A stretch of DNA of 64,000 nt from Massilia forsythiae. GTDB taxonomy: Bacteria; Pseudomonadota; Gammaproteobacteria; Burkholderiales; Burkholderiaceae_D. A model generated the notes under the pieces. It had not been told where the DNA came from and did no database searches. It saw nothing but the letters and a program-made list of their open reading frames with translations. Below are positions 60,239 to 64,000 of this stretch, in pieces (position 1 is the stretch's first letter; the number at the start of each line of letters is the position of its first letter). The translations under genes and the position numbers were made by a program. The DNA lies in assembly GCF_012849555.1 (NCBI RefSeq), contig NZ_CP051685.1, positions 868,001 through 932,000 on the forward strand, written 5' to 3'.

Positions 60239-62128
60239 TCAGGCCCGCGCCCGCGGCGCGCCGGCGCGCGTAAAACCGTCGGCGCTCCAGTCTTCGCTGC
60301 CGACGCCGTGGTGCACGAAGAACAGCCCGTCCGGGTCGACCGTGCGCTTGATGCGCGCCAGGCGCTCATAGTTGGCGCCCCAGTAGGCGTCCTGCCAGTG
60401 CTGCTGGAAATAATCGCTTTCCGACACGTAGGCGCCGGCGTCGGGCGCTGCGCGGCGCAGCGCGTCCATGGCGGCGCGGATGGCGGCGCCGTCATGGCGG
60501 GCGCGCGTGGCATCCGGCCGCGCGTCCGCCATGCCGGGAAAGGCCGGCACGCCGCCGCCGGCGATGATCGCCAACGCGAACGCATCCAGCACGGCCGGGT
60601 TCATTGCCGTGTCGCGCGTGGCGGCCAGCGCGTCCGTCGGCGCGCCGGCCAGGCCCTTGTTGAAGTGCAGCTCGACGTCCCACCGCTTGGCCGCGTCGAA
60701 CAGCGCATCGGCCAGTAGCGCCTGGCGCGTGGGGTCGAGCAGGCGCGCGGGCAGCCAGGCCGACTGGTAACCGTGGATGAACCAGCCGGCCTGCTCGCGG
60801 TCGCCGCGCCAGACGAAGCGGTCGGGCGACGCGTTGGGGCCGTCGTCCACCGCCATCAGCCCGGTCGCGTACTTGCGGTGGAAGTCCGGGTTCCAGAAGT
60901 GGCGCGCCGGGATCGCCTTGATGGCCGCTTCCTCGACCGTGTATTCCTTGCGCGCGCGCACCCAGGCCAGGAACGGCGCCCACACCGCCTCCGCCTCGGC
61001 CTGGCCCAGTCCCTGGAATACCATCGACAGCTGCAGCCGGCGGCCGCCGCGCAACGACACCTGTTCGCCCCAATGTTCGTTGAACAGGCTTTCCTGGTAA
61101 AACGCCACGAAGCGCGCGATCAGGGTACGGTAGGCCGCATCGGAAGCCGCCTCGATCTTGCCGAACACCGCGCCGAAATTGGCAGGCAACGCATGCGTGC
61201 GCAGCGTCACGCGCGTGACCACGCCGAAGCTGCCGCCGCCACCGCCCTTCAAGGCCCAGAACAGGTCGGGATGCGAATGGGCGCTGGCGATGCGCACTTC
61301 GCCGTCGGCGGTGACGACTTCGGCTTCGACCAGGCTGGCGGCGGCGCTGCCGTAGCGCTTGGAAAAATTGCCGAAGCCGCCCCCTTGCACCAGCCCGGCC
61401 ACGCCGACGGTGGTGCAGCCGCCGCCCTGCACGTAGCGCCCGGCGCGCGTGGTGACGGCGGCATACGCCTGCCCCCACATGACGCCGGCGCCCAGGCTCA
61501 CCGCCGGCTGCGCCGTGTCCGCCGCGCAGCCGCGCGCGGCATAAGCGTCGTGCAGGTCGATGCGGTCCATCGCCCTGGTCCAGACCAGCAGCGAATCGGG
61601 CGCACTGGAGCCGCCAAGATAGCTGTGGCCGCCGCCCTTGACCACCAGGCGCAGGTCGTGTTGACGGGCGAAACGCACCGCCGCCGCCACGTCGCGGGCG
61701 TCGCGCGCGGCCACGGCATAGGCACTCGGCTGCGAAGTCCAGGCGTCCTGCCAGCCGCTGGTCTGGGTCAGCGCGGGATCGTCGCCGATGGTGAAGGGGT
61801 CCTGGATGCCGGCCAGCAGCGCGGCGCAGGCAGGCGTGCCGGGCGCGCATCGGGCGAACGGCGACGCCAGCGCTTGCAGGCGGCCGCCCGTCTCGCGGCG
61901 CAGGCGCTGCCATTCGCTGGCAGCGGGCCAGGCCGGCGTGCCGGGGCGGACGCGGGTACGGACGGTGGCCGCGGTCGCTGCCGCATCCGGCGGTGCAGCC
62001 GCGGATGCGCCCGATGGCAGGTCCGATGCGGCGGACGGTTGCGCCACGCGCGCCAGCGCCGTGGCCGGCAGCGCCGCGTGCAGCAGCGTCGCCGCGGCCG
62101 CGCCCTTGAACAATTCACGTCGTTTCAT
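60239..62128 (-). CDS. Exported FAD-linked oxidoreductase (berberine bridge type)
   Basis: 629 residues. A Tat-like signal (MKRRELFKGAAAATLLHAAL) is followed by the FAD-binding PCMH domain: LRLVVKGGGHSYLGGSSAPD, with the His that can be bonded to FAD, and GGGCTTVGVAGLVQGGGFGN, with the matching Cys for a second covalent bond. The C-terminal BBE domain includes SDYFQQHWQDAYWGANYERL. It oxidises sugars or aromatic alcohols in the periplasm; the substrate is not visible. The antisense strand of this gene holds long spurious open frames. Confidence 0.9.
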   Translation of the reverse strand: MKRRELFKGAAAATLLHAALPATALARVAQPSAASDLPSGASAAAPPDAAATAATVRTRVRPGTPAWPAASEWQRLRRETGGRLQALASPFARCAPGTPACAALLAGIQDPFTIGDDPALTQTSGWQDAWTSQPSAYAVAARDARDVAAAVRFARQHDLRLVVKGGGHSYLGGSSAPDSLLVWTRAMDRIDLHDAYAARGCAADTAQPAVSLGAGVMWGQAYAAVTTRAGRYVQGGGCTTVGVAGLVQGGGFGNFSKRYGSAAASLVEAEVVTADGEVRIASAHSHPDLFWALKGGGGGSFGVVTRVTLRTHALPANFGAVFGKIEAASDAAYRTLIARFVAFYQESLFNEHWGEQVSLRGGRRLQLSMVFQGLGQAEAEAVWAPFLAWVRARKEYTVEEAAIKAIPARHFWNPDFHRKYATGLMAVDDGPNASPDRFVWRGDREQAGWFIHGYQSAWLPARLLDPTRQALLADALFDAAKRWDVELHFNKGLAGAPTDALAATRDTAMNPAVLDAFALAIIAGGGVPAFPGMADARPDATRARHDGAAIRAAMDALRRAAPDAGAYVSESDYFQQHWQDAYWGANYERLARIKRTVDPDGLFFVHHGVGSEDWSADGFTRAGAPRARA

Positions 62129-62244
62129 GCCGCTCTCCCTGTCGTGCGTATCGAATGACCAGGAAAGAGGATGCGATGCCGGCCGCGCGCGGGCAAACGC
62201 TTTGTGGCGAAGCGGGCGCTGGATGGGGCAAGCCGGCGGCTAGT

Positions 62245-62304
62245 GGCCGGCGACCCGGCGGCCGGCGATCCGGCGGCCGGCGACCCGGCGGCCGGCGCCC
62301 CGGC
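62245..62304. repeat. Four 15-bp tandem repeats
   Basis: Four units of GGCCGGCGACCCGGC, two with single changes (GATC, GCCC), end exactly at the stop codon of the small gene at 62305-62487. In one frame this encodes GDPAA repeats, but no protein there is credible. Confidence 0.75.
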
Positions 62305-62487
62305 TCAGTCGTCGCCCGGCCCGTCGCCCGGCATGGTGTCGGCCATCAGGCGCAGCTCGTCCGGCGTCAGCTCTTCCGGCTTCTTGTTGGCGAGCCCATC
62401 GATCGCGGCGCTGCCGCTGCCGTCCTGCCGTGCGCCCTGCTCCTGCTCCTGCTGCCGGTCCTGCTGCGTGTGCCGATCGTTTGCCAT
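62305..62487 (-). CDS. Small acidic hypothetical protein
   Basis: 60 residues from ATG 62487: MANDRHTQQDRQQEQEQGAR, then a segment ending TPDELRLMADTMPGDGPGDD. Gln/Asp/Glu-rich and probably disordered in the first half. No family recognised. A longer frame start at 62535 exists. It lies between glcF and the berberine-type gene. Confidence 0.55.
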   Translation of the reverse strand: MANDRHTQQDRQQEQEQGARQDGSGSAAIDGLANKKPEELTPDELRLMADTMPGDGPGDD

Positions 62488-62589
62488 GCCGTGCTCCCTA
62501 TGCTGAATGGGTTCGAGATGGGCGCAGTGTGGCACAGGCCGGATGGCGGCGGCGTCCCGCTGGCGTCATCCGCCCGAACGCACGCCGTT

Positions 62590-63879
62590 TCAGCGCGGCG
62601 CCGACCCGGCCAGCGCGCGCTCGAGCAGCTCGATCCAGTGCGTCACCGGCGTATCGGTGCCGGCCTGCAGGTGCGTGATGCAGCCGATGTTGGCGGACAC
62701 GATCTCGCCGGCCCCGGTTTGCGCCAGGTTGGCCAGCTTCCTCTCGCGCAGCGCATGCGCGATGTCCGGGTGCAGCATCGAATAGGCGCCGGCCGAGCCG
62801 CAGCACAGGTGGCTGTCGGCGCACAAGGTCACGTCGATGCCGGCCGCGCGCAGCACGCCCTCGACCTTGCCGCGGATCTGCTGGCCGTGCTGCAGCGTGC
62901 ACGGCGGGTGGTAGGCCACGCGTACGCGGACGGCGCCGTCCGGATGCGCGGCAATCCGGTCCGCTATCTGCGCTTCGAATTGCGGCAGGATTTCCGAGAG
63001 GTCTCGCGTCAGCGCCGCGATGCGCGCCGCCTTGGCCGCATAGGCCGGGTCCTGCGCCAGCAGGTGGCCGTAGTCCTTGACGGTGACGCCGCAGCCGGAC
63101 GCCGTCATCACGATCGCCTCCACCGCCGGCTCGCCGGCCCTTGGTTCGACATACGGCCACCAGGCATCGATGTTGCGGCGCATGTCGTCCAGGCCGCCGT
63201 CCTGGTCGTTCATGTGGAAGCGCAGCGCGCCGCAGCAGCCGGCCCTGGGCGCCGCGATCAGCTGCACGCCGAGCGCATCCAGCACGCGCGCCGTGGCGGC
63301 GTTGATGGACGGCGCCAGCGCCGGCTGCACGCAGCCGTCCAGCACCAGCATGCGGCGCGCGTGGGTGCGCGCAGGCCACGTATTGGACACATGCGCGGAC
63401 CCATGCGCGGCCGGATGCGCGGCGCGCAGCTTGTCCTGCAAGCCCTGCGGCAGCAGCGGACGCAGCGCCTGCCCGGCGCGCACGGCCGGCTTGAACAGCG
63501 CCGCACGCGGCAGCACTTCCTTCAATGTAGTGCGCTTGATGCGCTCGCCCAGCGGACGCGCCACGCGCCGCTCGACCACCGCACGCCCGATGTCGACCAG
63601 GCGCCCGTACTTGACGCCGGACGGACAGGTGGTCTCGCAGTTGCGGCAGGTCAGGCAGCGGTCCAGGTGCAATTGGGTCTTGCGGGTCGGCGCCACGCCT
63701 TCCAGCACCTGCTTGATCAGGTAGATGCGCCCGCGCGGGCCGTCCAGCTCGTCGCCCAGCAGCTGGTAGGTCGGGCAGGTGGCGGTGCAGAAGCCGCAGT
63801 GCACGCAGGCGCGCAGGATCGCTTCGGCCTCGATGCCCTCGGGCGTGCCCTTGATGAAATCGGCGAGATTGGTTTGCAT
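62590..63879 (-). CDS. glcF: Glycolate oxidase iron-sulfur subunit
   Basis: 429 residues from ATG 63879 (MQTNLADFIKG). Two [4Fe-4S] motifs, CVHCGFCTATCPTY and CLTCRNCETTCPSG, are followed by two CCG domains with AGCCGALRFH and HLCCGSAGAYSM. GlcF passes electrons from GlcD/GlcE-bound flavin to the quinone pool. TGA of glcE lies 2 bp before it, so the two genes are coupled. A TTG two codons earlier is an unlikely start. Confidence 0.95.
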   Translation of the reverse strand: MQTNLADFIKGTPEGIEAEAILRACVHCGFCTATCPTYQLLGDELDGPRGRIYLIKQVLEGVAPTRKTQLHLDRCLTCRNCETTCPSGVKYGRLVDIGRAVVERRVARPLGERIKRTTLKEVLPRAALFKPAVRAGQALRPLLPQGLQDKLRAAHPAAHGSAHVSNTWPARTHARRMLVLDGCVQPALAPSINAATARVLDALGVQLIAAPRAGCCGALRFHMNDQDGGLDDMRRNIDAWWPYVEPRAGEPAVEAIVMTASGCGVTVKDYGHLLAQDPAYAAKAARIAALTRDLSEILPQFEAQIADRIAAHPDGAVRVRVAYHPPCTLQHGQQIRGKVEGVLRAAGIDVTLCADSHLCCGSAGAYSMLHPDIAHALRERKLANLAQTGAGEIVSANIGCITHLQAGTDTPVTHWIELLERALAGSAPR

Positions 63880-63881
63880 GG

Positions 63882-64000
63882 TCAAACCATCCGGCCGGGG
63901 TTGAAGATATTGGCGGGATCGAAGCCGGCCTTCAGGCGTTCGTGGATGCGCGCAATGGCCGGCGCCAGCGGCTGGAACACGCCGACCGCCTTGTCGCCGC
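63882..64000 (-). CDS. glcE: Glycolate oxidase FAD-binding subunit, C-terminal part
   Basis: The last 38 codons and stop. The translation GDKAVGVFQPLAPAIARIHE ends FDPANIFNPGRMV, the conserved C-terminus of GlcD/GlcE-type FAD oxidases. The rest lies beyond the window. It supports a glcDEF operon reading on the minus strand. Confidence 0.85.
   Translation of the reverse strand, partial: GDKAVGVFQPLAPAIARIHERLKAGFDPANIFNPGRMV

Noticed and set aside
1..64000. tRNA, rRNA or riboswitch
   Set aside because: No cloverleaf-like tract with conserved T-arm, no ribosomal sequence and no recognised riboswitch core was found by eye; a covariance-model scan would be needed to exclude small RNAs.

Overview
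The window is about 64 kb of GC-rich DNA from a betaproteobacterium. The cytochrome c oxidase/heme biosynthesis cluster, the yggS-proC//pilT-pilU divergon, oxyR-ubiA, free-standing hldE domain II, H-NS, DUF4214 and GH97 genes all fit Oxalobacteraceae, with a Massilia-like genome most likely. That placement is inferred from gene content and protein style, not from a search. No rRNA, tRNA or CRISPR array was found.

Layout. 1-1593: 3' part of a gamma-glutamyltransferase gene. 1594-6150: an AT-richer, probably acquired segment, with a scrap of an ABC ATPase gene, a nest of TGGACA-type inverted repeats, and one large gene for a P-loop NTPase with a C-terminal PD-(D/E)XK nuclease domain (candidate anti-phage protein). 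6150-9386: a stress operon of the Ter type (DUF475/TerC-like, TerD, AIM24, TerZ), with a divergent NhaR-type LysR gene. 10.5-13.9 kb: CorC-type membrane protein, glutathione S-transferase, AraC regulator, VOC protein. 14.0-15.1 kb: Xre/RES toxin-antitoxin pair. 15.4-21.7 kb: two-gene ABC exporter, SPFH protein with a ribbon-helix-helix partner, a SnoaL-like exported protein, and a LytS/LytR-type two-component system.

21.9-32.7 kb is one long minus-strand respiratory block: coxB, coxA, small assembly protein, ctaG, DUF2970, coxC, SURF1, a SCO-like protein, ctaA, ctaB, sco1 and an AI-2E-family permease. Together they make, metallate and hemylate an aa3-type cytochrome oxidase. A good sigma70-like promoter with a long leader lies upstream of coxB. 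32.8-35.6 kb: bioC, comF, trmL, an H-NS-type gene. 35.8-45.6 kb: hldE domain II, a PilU-like ATPase, oxyR, ubiA, a DUF883/YqjE/YqjK envelope triad, proC-yggS divergent from pilT-pilU, and glutathione peroxidase.

45.9-62.5 kb is more accessory: GH28 pectin hydrolase, epoxide hydrolase/TetR divergon with a perfect operator, a 1381-residue repeat-built secreted protein with DUF4214 domains, a GH97 glucosidase-like enzyme, pentapeptide-repeat protein, two short-chain dehydrogenases, an AraC regulator, and a berberine-bridge-type oxidoreductase. The window ends in glcF and the last codons of glcE (glycolate oxidase).

Several small repeat families are interspersed between genes: four full and one half copy of a roughly 125-148 bp element with GTCGTCCCCGCG ends in two structural subtypes, and three other palindromic or MITE-like elements. 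The strongest candidates for new biology are the NTPase-nuclease gene and its junctions, the SPFH/RHH pair with a 16-bp palindrome, the antitoxin with a basic tail, and the mosaic repeat family.
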